A stretch of 5,396 bases of DNA from Gammaproteobacteria bacterium (lineage in GTDB: Bacteria > Pseudomonadota > Gammaproteobacteria > Eutrophobiales > Eutrophobiaceae), in the NCBI GenBank assembly GCA_014239225.1, contig JAAZZI010000062.1, positions 1-5,396 on the forward strand. Reading direction: 5' to 3'. The notes below the pieces were generated by a model. The model worked only from the letters and a program-made list of their open reading frames with translations, searched no databases and was not told the origin of the DNA. Positions within the stretch are counted from its first letter, which is position 1, and every line of letters begins with the position of its first letter. The position numbers and the translations under genes are program-made. This document shows, piece after piece, positions 1 through 5,396 of this stretch.

Positions 1-41
1 TCAGGATTACTAATATATACGCGTTTTCCATTACTACTGAC
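1..41. repeat. Left arm of a 41-bp perfect inverted repeat
   Basis: Bases 1-41 are the exact reverse complement of 342-382. Both arms encode the same propeller segment (V-S-S-N-G-K-R-V-Y-I-S-N-P). Past the perfect stretch there is one mismatch (42 against 341), five more matching bases (43-47 against 340-336), then no convincing similarity. The arm starts exactly at base 1, so its true left end is unknown. Confidence 0.95.
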
Positions 42-209
42 GACAACTCCAGCAGGGCGATGCCCTACAGCTATTGTCTGAATAACTGTATTAGTATTAG
101 TGTCAATTACCGAAACAGAATTATCACCTTGATTTGTGATATATGCATAAGGCTGAGCATATAGCCCATGAACCCAGCAGAATAAAAGAAAAAATACTAA
201 TTTTTGCAC
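1..209 (-). CDS. YVTN beta-propeller repeat protein, N-terminal part (gene split by an inversion)
   Basis: This is the 5' part of a gene for an exported beta-propeller protein; its 3' part lies on the plus strand at 342-1112. The only usable start is GTG at 209-207, because an in-frame TAA lies five codons upstream (224-222) with no ATG between. No clear Shine-Dalgarno sequence is seen. The first 18 residues look like a type I signal peptide: MQK, a hydrophobic LVFFLLFCWV core, then GLYA before Q19. The Cys at 11 is not in a proper lipobox. After it come blade 1 (YITN at 23-26, SVSVID, then a TIAVG-type strand) and the YISN that opens blade 2 at 65-68. The frame is open to base 3 with 69 residues visible. 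Such propellers are usually periplasmic or secreted; the ligand is unknown. In the native order the gene would follow the unidentified gene ending at 241 by about 31 bases. Confidence 0.8.
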   Translation of the reverse strand, partial: MQKLVFFLLFCWVHGLYAQPYAYITNQGDNSVSVIDTNTNTVIQTIAVGHRPAGVVVSSNGKRVYISNP

Positions 210-240
210 AAGACAATTTTTTTATTTTAACTCTGTATTA

Positions 241-342
241 TTATTTCTCTGCAAGTTTTTTTAGGTTTTCTAGCCCAGTTTTATAAAGTATTGTAACTGC
301 ATCAATACAGGCTTTATCTGTTAATTCAGTCGGGGGTTGTTG
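241..342 (-). CDS. C-terminal fragment of an unidentified protein
   Basis: An open minus-strand frame of 33 codons ends in TAA at 243-241, followed at once by a second in-frame TAA. The residues look like real protein (PPTELTDKACIDAV, then a helix-like TILYKTGLENLKKLAEK tail), with charged and hydrophobic residues spaced as in an amphipathic helix. I do not recognise the family. The frame is cut at about base 342, where the sequence switches abruptly to plus-strand propeller coding, so the N-terminal part is missing. The first one or two codons (CAA CAA) may belong to the junction and not to this gene. In the same direction it is followed after about 31 bases by the propeller start at 209, so the two were probably neighbours in one transcription unit. 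With only 33 residues, function cannot be inferred. Confidence 0.5.
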   Translation of the reverse strand, partial: QQPPTELTDKACIDAVTILYKTGLENLKKLAEK

Positions 343-382
343 TCAGTAGTAATGGAAAACGCGTATATATTAGTAATCCTGA
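342..382. repeat. Right arm of the 41-bp perfect inverted repeat
   Basis: This is the reverse complement of 1-41. It sits exactly where plus-strand propeller coding begins, next to the truncated minus-strand gene, so its left edge marks the inversion junction at about 336-342. Short shared sequence (GTTGT, then GTC) is present at the junction. Confidence 0.95.
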
Positions 383-1112
383 AAGTAAAAATATCTCTGT
401 TATTGACACAAAAACATTAACAAATATTAAAACAATAAAAATAGGTAGTGGCCCATTAGCCATCGCAATTAGTCCAAATGATCAATCTGTTTATGTCGCT
501 GATTGGTATGAAGATAGTATTTTTATAGTTGATACCGCTTCATTATCAATTAGAAATAAAATTAAGGTTGGCGATTCTCCGTCTGGTTTAGCAGTCAGTC
601 CTGACGGACAATTTCTATATGTTGCAAATCGCGATGAAAATACAGTTATGATTATAAATCTTTCTGAAAATAAAATTGTTGATAGCATAGAGGTGGGTAT
701 AGCGCCCTTTGGATTAGCATTGAATGCAAAAAGAAATGAGCTCTATAGTGCTAATGTGCGTTCAAATAACGTTAGTGTTATTAATCTTCTTACAAAAAAA
801 ATAATGAATATCCAAGTGGGTAATTTTCCTTATGCTATAGCTGTTGATAATATAGATGAACGTTTATTTGTAACTAATCAACGTTCAAATACAGTTTCTG
901 TTATTAATCTAAATGAAATGAAAACTGTTAAAACTATTAATGTTGGTGAATACCCAGAAGGAATTGACCTACACCCTAACAATATTCATCTCTACGTTGC
1001 AAACTGGTTTGATAATATTATCTCCGTCATCGACATACCTACTCTAAAAGTTATATCTGAAATTGAAGTAGGGGAAGGATGCCGAGCATATGGAAAATTT
1101 ATTTCCCATTAA
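342..1112 (+). CDS. YVTN beta-propeller repeat protein, C-terminal part (gene split by an inversion)
   Basis: This is the 3' part of the propeller gene whose start is on the minus strand at 209-1. The frame is open from codon GTC at 342 to TAA at 1110-1112, and upstream of 342 it becomes non-homologous sequence. The first in-frame ATG (648) falls in the middle of blade 4 and is not a real start. Joined to the minus-strand part at the shared 41 bases, the product is 312 residues. Blades begin at YITN 23, YISN 65, YVAD 107, YVAN 149, YSAN 191, FVTN 232 and YVAN 274, a period of 41-42 residues. Each has a SVSVID-like strand, an xIxVG strand and a P-x-G/A-I/L-A turn. Seven blades is a complete propeller, so no blade is lost. 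The codons show no decay, which argues that the gene was intact until very recently or that the break is an artefact. Sites bound by the propeller cannot be predicted. Confidence 0.8.
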   Translation, partial: VSSNGKRVYISNPESKNISVIDTKTLTNIKTIKIGSGPLAIAISPNDQSVYVADWYEDSIFIVDTASLSIRNKIKVGDSPSGLAVSPDGQFLYVANRDENTVMIINLSENKIVDSIEVGIAPFGLALNAKRNELYSANVRSNNVSVINLLTKKIMNIQVGNFPYAIAVDNIDERLFVTNQRSNTVSVINLNEMKTVKTINVGEYPEGIDLHPNNIHLYVANWFDNIISVIDIPTLKVISEIEVGEGCRAYGKFISH

Positions 1113-1197
1113 AAAACTAAAATAGCTAATTTCTAAAAATTATTAATTAATTCATAAAGTTATAAATTATAGTAAGAATTGAGATAGTAATTTTACC

Positions 1198-1227
1198 TTG
1201 AATTTTCTCTAAATGTTCTCTTATAAT
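1198..1227 (+). promoter_or_regulatory. Putative sigma-70-type promoter for the Y-family polymerase gene
   Basis: TTGAAT at 1198-1203 (four of six matches to the -35 consensus) is followed after 18 bases by a perfect TATAAT at 1222-1227. Transcription would begin near 1234, leaving a short leader before the ATG at 1250. The surroundings are very AT-rich, so chance matches are likely. The perfect -10, the spacing and the ribosome binding site just downstream support it. No CTGT-N8-ACAG LexA-type operator is visible. Confidence 0.5.
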
Positions 1228-1240
1228 AAGCTTTAATTTT

Positions 1241-1244
1241 GGAG
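1241..1244 (+). promoter_or_regulatory. Ribosome binding site of the Y-family polymerase gene
   Basis: GGAG lies five bases upstream of the ATG at 1250 and fixes this start. It is the only clear Shine-Dalgarno sequence in the window; the mla genes and the propeller have none that is obvious. Confidence 0.75.
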
Positions 1245-1249
1245 AAAAA

Positions 1250-2542
1250 ATGACACTAAGAAACTGGCCTCGTGTTATCGCATTGGCCGACATGAATGCC
1301 TTCTTTGCTTCCATTGAACAAGTACGAAATCCAAGCCTTATCGGTAAACCTATTGGGATTACTAATGGAATAAAAGGAAATTGTATTATTACCTGTTCAT
1401 ATGAAGCACGATCATATGGAATACATACTGGTATGCGTGTCAAAGAAGCAAAAAAACGTTGTCCAACTTTTATTCAGCTTCCATCTAATCCTATTTTATA
1501 TAGCAAAATATCAACCGACATTATGACTATTCTTCATGAGATCACTCCTGATATAGAAATTTTCTCTGTTGATGAAGCATTTCTTGATATGACTCATTGT
1601 AAAAGAATTTGGGATAGCCCTGAAAGTATTGGTAAAAAAATAAAAGAAAAGGTATTTAGCGTATCTGGCGTGCATTGTTCAGTAGGAATAAGCGGTGATA
1701 AGACTACAGCGAAATATGCTGCAAAACTTCATAGGCCAAATGGTTTGACGGTCATTCCTCCATGGGATGCCGAAAAGGTGCTTAAAGATATTTCTGTGAT
1801 GGAGCTCTGTGGAATTAATAAAGGGATTGGCACATTTCTAGCTAAGAGGGGTATTTTTACATGTGGGGATGTCGGAAAAATGCCTATTGGAATTTTGGGG
1901 CAGCGTTTTGGCAATCCAGGAAGAAGGATATGGTGTATGTGCCAAGGCAAAGATCCTGAAAAAGTTAAAAATGACGTCAGAATGCCTAAAACTATTGGTC
2001 ATGGAAAAGTTACGCCTCCCAATACAAAATCAAAAAATATCATATACATGTATCTGGTTCACATGTCAGAAAAAGTTGCTCAGAGATTAAGAAGGAATGC
2101 TTTATGTGCCCAAAAATTTTTTATTGGATTAAAAACAAATAATGGTTGGATAGGTAGTAAAAAAATAAAAACAGCGCTGCCTACTAATGACGGTCGCCAA
2201 ATCGCAGCACTTTGTAAAATAATTTTAAAACAATATTGGCGTGGTGAAGGTATATATCAAATACAAGTAACTGCATTAAATCCGCTTCAGGAAAAAGGTC
2301 AAATTGATTTATTCAATAAAGATAACAATAATAAGCAAGATAAACTGAATAAAACAATTGATTATGTTAATGAACGCTACGGAGAATTTACACTAGCACC
2401 AGCTAATTTATTAAATCGAACAGATATGCCAAATGTGATTTCCCCCGCTTGGAAACCTTATGGTTATAGACAAAGCATTTTTCATGTACATAAAAAAAAT
2501 AATAAAATACTTAAGAAAATATTTCGATTAAATAATAAATAA
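1250..2542 (+). CDS. dinB: Y-family translesion DNA polymerase (DinB/Pol IV-like)
   Basis: The 430-residue product is an error-prone polymerase that copies past damaged template bases. The palm carries LADMNAFFASIE at 12-23, giving the metal ligand D14 and steric-gate F19, and SVDEAFLD at 106-113, giving the catalytic pair D108/E109. The finger region has the CSYEAR motif (49-54). A helix-hairpin-helix thumb follows (about 180-235, GINKGIGTFLAKRGIFTCGD), then a little-finger domain (about 245-345). QIDLF at 351-355 fits the consensus beta-clamp-binding motif (QxxLF). Beyond it lies a tail of about 75 residues (ERYGEF, then MPNVISPAWKP) that E. coli Pol IV lacks; at 351 residues that enzyme ends at its clamp motif. 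All catalytic residues are present, so the enzyme should be active. The DMN in place of DMD resembles UmuC, but the rest is DinB-like and no umuD is next to it. It has its own promoter and appears monocistronic. No strong terminator is seen in the 45 bases before the convergent neighbour. Confidence 0.92.
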   Translation: MTLRNWPRVIALADMNAFFASIEQVRNPSLIGKPIGITNGIKGNCIITCSYEARSYGIHTGMRVKEAKKRCPTFIQLPSNPILYSKISTDIMTILHEITPDIEIFSVDEAFLDMTHCKRIWDSPESIGKKIKEKVFSVSGVHCSVGISGDKTTAKYAAKLHRPNGLTVIPPWDAEKVLKDISVMELCGINKGIGTFLAKRGIFTCGDVGKMPIGILGQRFGNPGRRIWCMCQGKDPEKVKNDVRMPKTIGHGKVTPPNTKSKNIIYMYLVHMSEKVAQRLRRNALCAQKFFIGLKTNNGWIGSKKIKTALPTNDGRQIAALCKIILKQYWRGEGIYQIQVTALNPLQEKGQIDLFNKDNNNKQDKLNKTIDYVNERYGEFTLAPANLLNRTDMPNVISPAWKPYGYRQSIFHVHKKNNKILKKIFRLNNK

Positions 2543-2587
2543 CTAATATTTTTACATATTAAAATTATTTGCTCTGACATGAAAAAA

Positions 2588-3460
2588 TCATTTTAGATTT
2601 TTATCTAATTCAAGATAATCAGATAAGCCTAGAATGTCTTTGATTTCATCAAAACCTACCATAATATTGGCCATATTTTTAGTGTGCCCATCCCGCTTAA
2701 AAACTTCAGCCATTTCACGCATAGCATGAGCTGTAAGTAAAACGGAATCAATTGGAGCCACCATCATCTTAAAACCCATCTCTTCTAATTCAGCAACGCT
2801 TAATATTGGGGTCTTGCCAAACGCAAGCATATTAACAAACTTTGGATAATCAATACGCTTACATATTTCTTCTAATTCGTTTATCGATAAAGGTGCTTCA
2901 ATAAATGCAATATCAGCACCAGCATCGCAGTAGCGATTGATTCGATCAATTGCAACATCTAATCCATCAGTTTCTCTAGAATCCGTTCGTGCTATAAATA
3001 AAAAATCATTGTTTTCACGTGCATCTACAGCCGCTTTAAACTTTTTAATCATATCGTCGGCAGAAATTACTTCTTTACCGCCAAAATGCCCGCAACGCTT
3101 TGGGAATACTTGATCTTCAAGAATGATACCTGCAGCGCCAGCGCCTTCAAATTCATTAACGCAGCGCATTACATTATGTAAATCCCCATGACCAGTATCA
3201 GCATCAGCAATTACTGGAATAGATAATCTATGTGTCATACGGCGTGTTGCATCAACCATTTCAGTCATCCCCAAAAAATTTAAATCCGGTAGACCATAAA
3301 GACTCGCGCTTGTGCCAAAGCCGCCAATAAAAACTGAGTCAAAACCGCACTGCTCAACGAGAACTGCAGTGAGAACATCATGTGCACCCAGCATCTTTAT
3401 AATTCCAGGTTTTTGCATCAATTCTTTTAATTGAGATGTTGAATTAGAAATACTTGTCAT
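2588..3460 (-). CDS. Isocitrate lyase/PEP mutase superfamily enzyme, methylisocitrate lyase-like
   Basis: The 290-residue product is a TIM-barrel enzyme of the ICL/PEPM superfamily, about the length of PrpB (296 in E. coli). Visible landmarks are GAHDVLTA (25-32), the GGFGTSASLYGLPD loop (46-59), the metal-binding DADTGHGD (86-93), E115-D116 and the active-site loop KRCGH (121-125) with Cys123. ARTD (157-160), FIEAP (187-191) and NMLAFGKTP (210-218) follow. The KRCGH cysteine is the signature of the C-C bond-cleaving lyases (isocitrate, methylisocitrate and dimethylmalate lyases); PEP mutases lack it. The exact substrate is not settled: DADTGHGD and NML-x-x-G-x-TP differ from classical PrpB (DADIGFGS, NITEFGATP). 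No prpC, prpD or aceB lies nearby, so the methylcitrate cycle is not supported by context. The ATG at 3460 is the natural start; no clear Shine-Dalgarno sequence precedes it. It is divergent from mlaF across about 94 bases and convergent with the polymerase gene. Confidence 0.85.
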   Translation of the reverse strand: MTSISNSTSQLKELMQKPGIIKMLGAHDVLTAVLVEQCGFDSVFIGGFGTSASLYGLPDLNFLGMTEMVDATRRMTHRLSIPVIADADTGHGDLHNVMRCVNEFEGAGAAGIILEDQVFPKRCGHFGGKEVISADDMIKKFKAAVDARENNDFLFIARTDSRETDGLDVAIDRINRYCDAGADIAFIEAPLSINELEEICKRIDYPKFVNMLAFGKTPILSVAELEEMGFKMMVAPIDSVLLTAHAMREMAEVFKRDGHTKNMANIMVGFDEIKDILGLSDYLELDKNLK

Positions 3461-3493
3461 TATGCTATTTAATATAATTAGCTAAGCTTGATT

Positions 3494-3524
3494 TTAACAC
3501 ATATCAGATATTTTCTTGTATTAT
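3494..3524 (+). promoter_or_regulatory. Possible promoter of the mla operon
   Basis: TTAACA at 3494-3499 (five of six to TTGACA) and TATTAT at 3519-3524 (five of six to TATAAT) are separated by 19 bases, slightly longer than ideal. Transcription would start near 3531, about 24 bases before the mlaF ATG at 3555. This lies in the short divergent intergenic region. The AT-rich background makes this a weak prediction. Confidence 0.3.
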
Positions 3525-3554
3525 TATCACGCTCAAGTCATATTGGTATTCATT

Positions 3555-4355
3555 ATGGAAAACATAAACTCAAAAAATGTGCTCGAAGTTTCCAATCTAA
3601 ATACATGGTACGGTAACAAAAAAATTCTATCTAATATTAATTTAAATGTGTCACATAAAGAAATTATGGTGATTATGGGGCATAGCGGATCAGGGAAAAG
3701 TACGCTGCTACGTTATATTCTTGGCTTAGAAAAAACAAAAACTGGTTTAATAAGATTATTAGACAAAGAAATATCGAAGCTAAATAAAAAAGATCTATAC
3801 AAATTACGTAAACGCATTGGTGTTGCATTTCAAAATGGGGCCTTATTCAGTTCAATGACTGTTCGCGAGAACATCGAACTCCCACTACATGAAAATACCG
3901 AGCTTGATGAAAAAACAATTCACATTATGAGTAGACTGAAACTTGAATTAATGCAGTTGAGTGGTACTGAATCATTAATGCCGTCAGAGTTATCTGGCGG
4001 TATGTTAAAACGGGCGGGGCTAGCAAGAGCCATTATCATGGAACCCGAGTTACTTTTCTTTGACGAGCCTTCTGCCGGATTAGATCCGATAACTTCAGCA
4101 CATCTCGATAATTTAATTTTGCAATTACGTGATGCACTTAATATGTCAATTATCATTGTTACGCATGACATTGAAAGTGCATTTAAAATTGCCGATAGAA
4201 TAACAGTTCTAGATAAAGGTGAAATAATCATGACGGGTAATAAAGAAGTAATAAAAAAATCACATGATCCAAGAATTATAAACATGCTAGAACGCCGTGC
4301 TATCAACGATACTGTAGATGCGGATGATTATCTAAATAGACTAACGAGAAATTAA
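3555..4355 (+). CDS. mlaF: MlaF: ATPase subunit of the phospholipid ABC transporter
   Basis: The 266-residue ATP-binding subunit matches the usual MlaF length (269 in E. coli). It powers the inner-membrane MlaFEDB complex, which moves phospholipids between the inner membrane and the periplasmic carrier to keep the outer membrane asymmetric. Complete ABC motifs are present: Walker A GHSGSGKST (42-50), Q-loop Q93 in FQNGALF, signature LSGGM (146-150), Walker B LLFFDE (166-171), D-loop SAGLD (173-177) and switch His204 in VTHD. FQNGALF, SGGM-x-x-RA-x-LARAI and DPIT are typical of the MlaF branch. ATG at 3555 (MENINSKN) is preferred. An in-frame TTG at 3516 would add 13 non-conserved residues and lies upstream of the likely transcription start. 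The stop is two bases before mlaE, so the genes are co-transcribed and probably translationally coupled. The neighbours mlaE and mlaD distinguish it from other ABC ATPases. Confidence 0.92.
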   Translation: MENINSKNVLEVSNLNTWYGNKKILSNINLNVSHKEIMVIMGHSGSGKSTLLRYILGLEKTKTGLIRLLDKEISKLNKKDLYKLRKRIGVAFQNGALFSSMTVRENIELPLHENTELDEKTIHIMSRLKLELMQLSGTESLMPSELSGGMLKRAGLARAIIMEPELLFFDEPSAGLDPITSAHLDNLILQLRDALNMSIIIVTHDIESAFKIADRITVLDKGEIIMTGNKEVIKKSHDPRIINMLERRAINDTVDADDYLNRLTRN

Positions 4356-4357
4356 TT

Positions 4358-5143
4358 ATGGCTTCTCGTCACTCAAATGAATCAATATTAAATAATCTAT
4401 TAATCCGCCTTGGTATTGCTGGAATTTTTTTGTATGAAACAATTTGCTCGTTATTTATTCCTCCATATTCGCTGAATTTACTACTAAAGCAGATCCTATT
4501 TGTAGGTGCGCGATCAATGCTAGTTATTATTATTGCTGGCTTATTTGTAGGGATGGTAATCGCTTTACAATTCTATGACACACTTGTTCGTTTTGGCTCT
4601 GTTAGTTTACTGGGTTCGGCTGTTGGATTGAGTCTAACTAGAGAATTAGGTCCAGTATTAACTGCACTAATGGTAATTGGTCGAACGGGCTCAGCAATGT
4701 GCGCTGAAATCGGAATTATGAGAATTGAAAATCAAATTGATGCCTTAGAATGCATGGCAATTGATCCTTATCGATTTCTAATTTCCCCAAGAATACTAGC
4801 GGGTGTCCTCTGCGTTCCAATACTAACCACTATATTTATTGTTGTTGGTATATTTGGCGGATACTTTGTAGGCGTTATACTATTTGATGTTAGTGCGGGT
4901 TCTTATTTTCAAAACATGAATGACACGGTGCTAAGTCGTGATTTATTAATGGGCTTTATTAAGTCAATTGTCTTTGGCTTGCTAATAGTTTGGATTTCTT
5001 GTGAGAAGGGCTTTAATCTCCATCTTGATAAAAATGGAGCTTATGGCTCTGAAGGAGTAAGCCGAGTTACGACCGAAGCAGTGGTAATAGCATCAATTAC
5101 TATTCTATTTAGTGATTATTTACTCAGTGCTTTGATGCTGTAA
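4358..5143 (+). CDS. mlaE: MlaE: permease subunit of the phospholipid ABC transporter
   Basis: The 261-residue integral inner-membrane protein of the MlaE/YrbE permease family is essentially full length (260 in E. coli). An N-terminal amphipathic region (about 10-45) is followed by hydrophobic segments near 50-75, 96-115, 145-178, 196-214 and 238-260. The family core is RELGPVLTALMVIGRTGSA (95-113), followed by AEIG (116-119), ENQIDALECMAIDP (124-137), where the permease docks on the ATPase, and LISPRILAG (141-149). The C-terminal GAYGSEGVSRVTTEAVV (228-244) matches the family's GA-x-GVG-x-x-TT-x-AVV motif. It forms the lipid-translocating dimer with MlaF and MlaD. The ATG lies two bases after the mlaF stop and mlaD starts nine bases after its own stop. 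No strong ribosome binding site is seen, consistent with coupling to mlaF translation. All family motifs are intact. Confidence 0.93.
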   Translation: MASRHSNESILNNLLIRLGIAGIFLYETICSLFIPPYSLNLLLKQILFVGARSMLVIIIAGLFVGMVIALQFYDTLVRFGSVSLLGSAVGLSLTRELGPVLTALMVIGRTGSAMCAEIGIMRIENQIDALECMAIDPYRFLISPRILAGVLCVPILTTIFIVVGIFGGYFVGVILFDVSAGSYFQNMNDTVLSRDLLMGFIKSIVFGLLIVWISCEKGFNLHLDKNGAYGSEGVSRVTTEAVVIASITILFSDYLLSALML

Positions 5144-5152
5144 ACTACAATT

Positions 5153-5371
5153 ATGATTGAAAAACAACATACAGAAATTCTTGTCGGTATATTTATACTC
5201 ATTGGAATAATTACAATAACCTTTCTTGCCCTACGTATGGGTGATTTTGGATTATTAAATAATACACAATACATAATAAAAGCTGAATTTACCTCAGCAT
5301 CGGGATTAAAAAAAGGAGCACATGTTGAGATGGCTGGTGTTAGTGTAGGCAAGGTAAAGAATATTATTTTC
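5153..5371 (+). CDS. mlaD: MlaD: MCE-domain lipid-binding subunit, N-terminal part (truncated)
   Basis: MlaD is anchored in the inner membrane by one N-terminal helix and forms a hexameric MCE ring in the periplasm that passes lipids between MlaFE and the carrier MlaC. Here a short cytoplasmic start (MIEKQHTEI) leads into one membrane helix (about 10-28, LVGIFILIGIITITFLAL). The beginning of the MCE domain follows: YIIKAEF (40-46), SGLKKGAHVEMAGVSVGKV (50-68) and KNIIF (69-73). Up to F73 every expected element is present. The next residues should be an acidic turn and a second beta-strand, but the plus frame reads YVYVNFC and hits TAA at 5393. An 80-residue protein would lack most of the MCE domain; MlaD proteins are typically about 150-180 residues. 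I therefore end the feature at the last family-like codon and treat the stop as a product of the inversion at the window end. mlaC and mlaB would be expected further downstream. Confidence 0.85.
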
Positions 5372-5396
5372 TATGTCTATGTAAACTTCTGCTAAA
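5372..5396 (-). other. mlaD: Probable inverted piece of mlaD (next MCE beta-strand)
   Basis: On the minus strand, codons from 5395 downward read LAEVYIDI and continue into ENNI across 5371-5360. Hydrophobic residues alternating with acidic ones fit the MCE beta-strand that follows KNIIF in MlaD (family pattern roughly TY-x-A-x-VT-x-x-I). The 12 bases at 5360-5371 would serve both as sense NIIF and as antisense ENNI, giving a plausible microhomology for a fold-back. The match is short and made by eye, so it is suggestive only. Confidence 0.5.

Noticed and set aside
648..1112. A separate 154-residue propeller protein starting at ATG 648
   Set aside because: The frame and the blade repeats continue upstream to 342 without interruption, and 648 lies inside blade 4 with no ribosome binding site.
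1113..1249. LexA operator or strong terminator in the gap before the polymerase gene
   Set aside because: No CTGT-N8-ACAG palindrome and no GC-containing stem with a T-run is present; only AT-rich sequence and the putative promoter are seen.
1147..1443. Minus-strand open frame overlapping the start of the polymerase gene, and similar antisense frames inside the propeller and mlaF
   Set aside because: They lie opposite well-supported coding sequence, have no recognisable domains and read as mirror images of the sense codons.
2583..2602. Hairpin AAAAATC / GATTTTT as a terminator between the convergent genes
   Set aside because: The seven-pair stem has only one G-C pair and overlaps the end of a coding region, so it is within what AT-rich sequence gives by chance.
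3516..3554. TTG at 3516 as the mlaF start
   Set aside because: It adds 13 residues (MYYYHAQVILVFI) not expected in MlaF, has no ribosome binding site and overlaps the possible promoter. ATG 3555 gives the usual length.
5153..5395. mlaD as a genuine complete 80-residue protein
   Set aside because: It would stop early in the MCE domain, and the last residues lose family character exactly where the opposite strand gains it.

Overview
The window is AT-rich DNA from a Gram-negative bacterium, most likely a low-GC proteobacterium. The evidence is an mlaF-mlaE-mlaD set for outer-membrane lipid transport, a proteobacterial-style Y-family DNA polymerase and an exported seven-bladed beta-propeller. 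The sequence alone does not fix the genus.

Layout. Bases 1-209 (minus) hold the start of a YVTN beta-propeller gene. Bases 241-342 (minus) hold the C-terminal end of an unidentified gene that precedes it. Bases 342-1112 (plus) hold the rest of the same propeller gene, in the opposite orientation. A promoter and a clear ribosome binding site then precede a DinB/Pol IV-like translesion polymerase (1250-2542, plus). Convergent with it is an isocitrate lyase/PEP mutase superfamily enzyme with the lyase-type KRCGH motif (2588-3460, minus). Divergent from that is the mla operon: mlaF (3555-4355), mlaE (4358-5143) and the start of mlaD (from 5153). The three mla genes are tightly packed and encode the ATPase, the permease and the membrane-anchored MCE substrate-binding subunit of an inner-membrane phospholipid transporter.

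The most notable result is that both ends of the window are rearranged in the same way. On the left, bases 1-41 are an exact inverted copy of 342-382. Joining the minus-strand piece to the plus-strand piece through that overlap rebuilds one intact 312-residue, signal-peptide-bearing protein with exactly seven blades. On the right, MlaD loses family resemblance at about base 5371, yet the complement of 5396-5372 reads LAEVYIDIE, which looks like the next beta-strand of the same MCE domain. Two short-range fold-back inversions at the two ends of a 5.4 kb piece fit chimeras from whole-genome (multiple displacement) amplification, or assembly, better than biology. A true invertible locus on the left is not excluded.

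The central part (about 383-5359) appears intact and ordinary. I found no CRISPR array, tRNA, rRNA, insertion sequence or defence system, and no convincing previously undescribed system.
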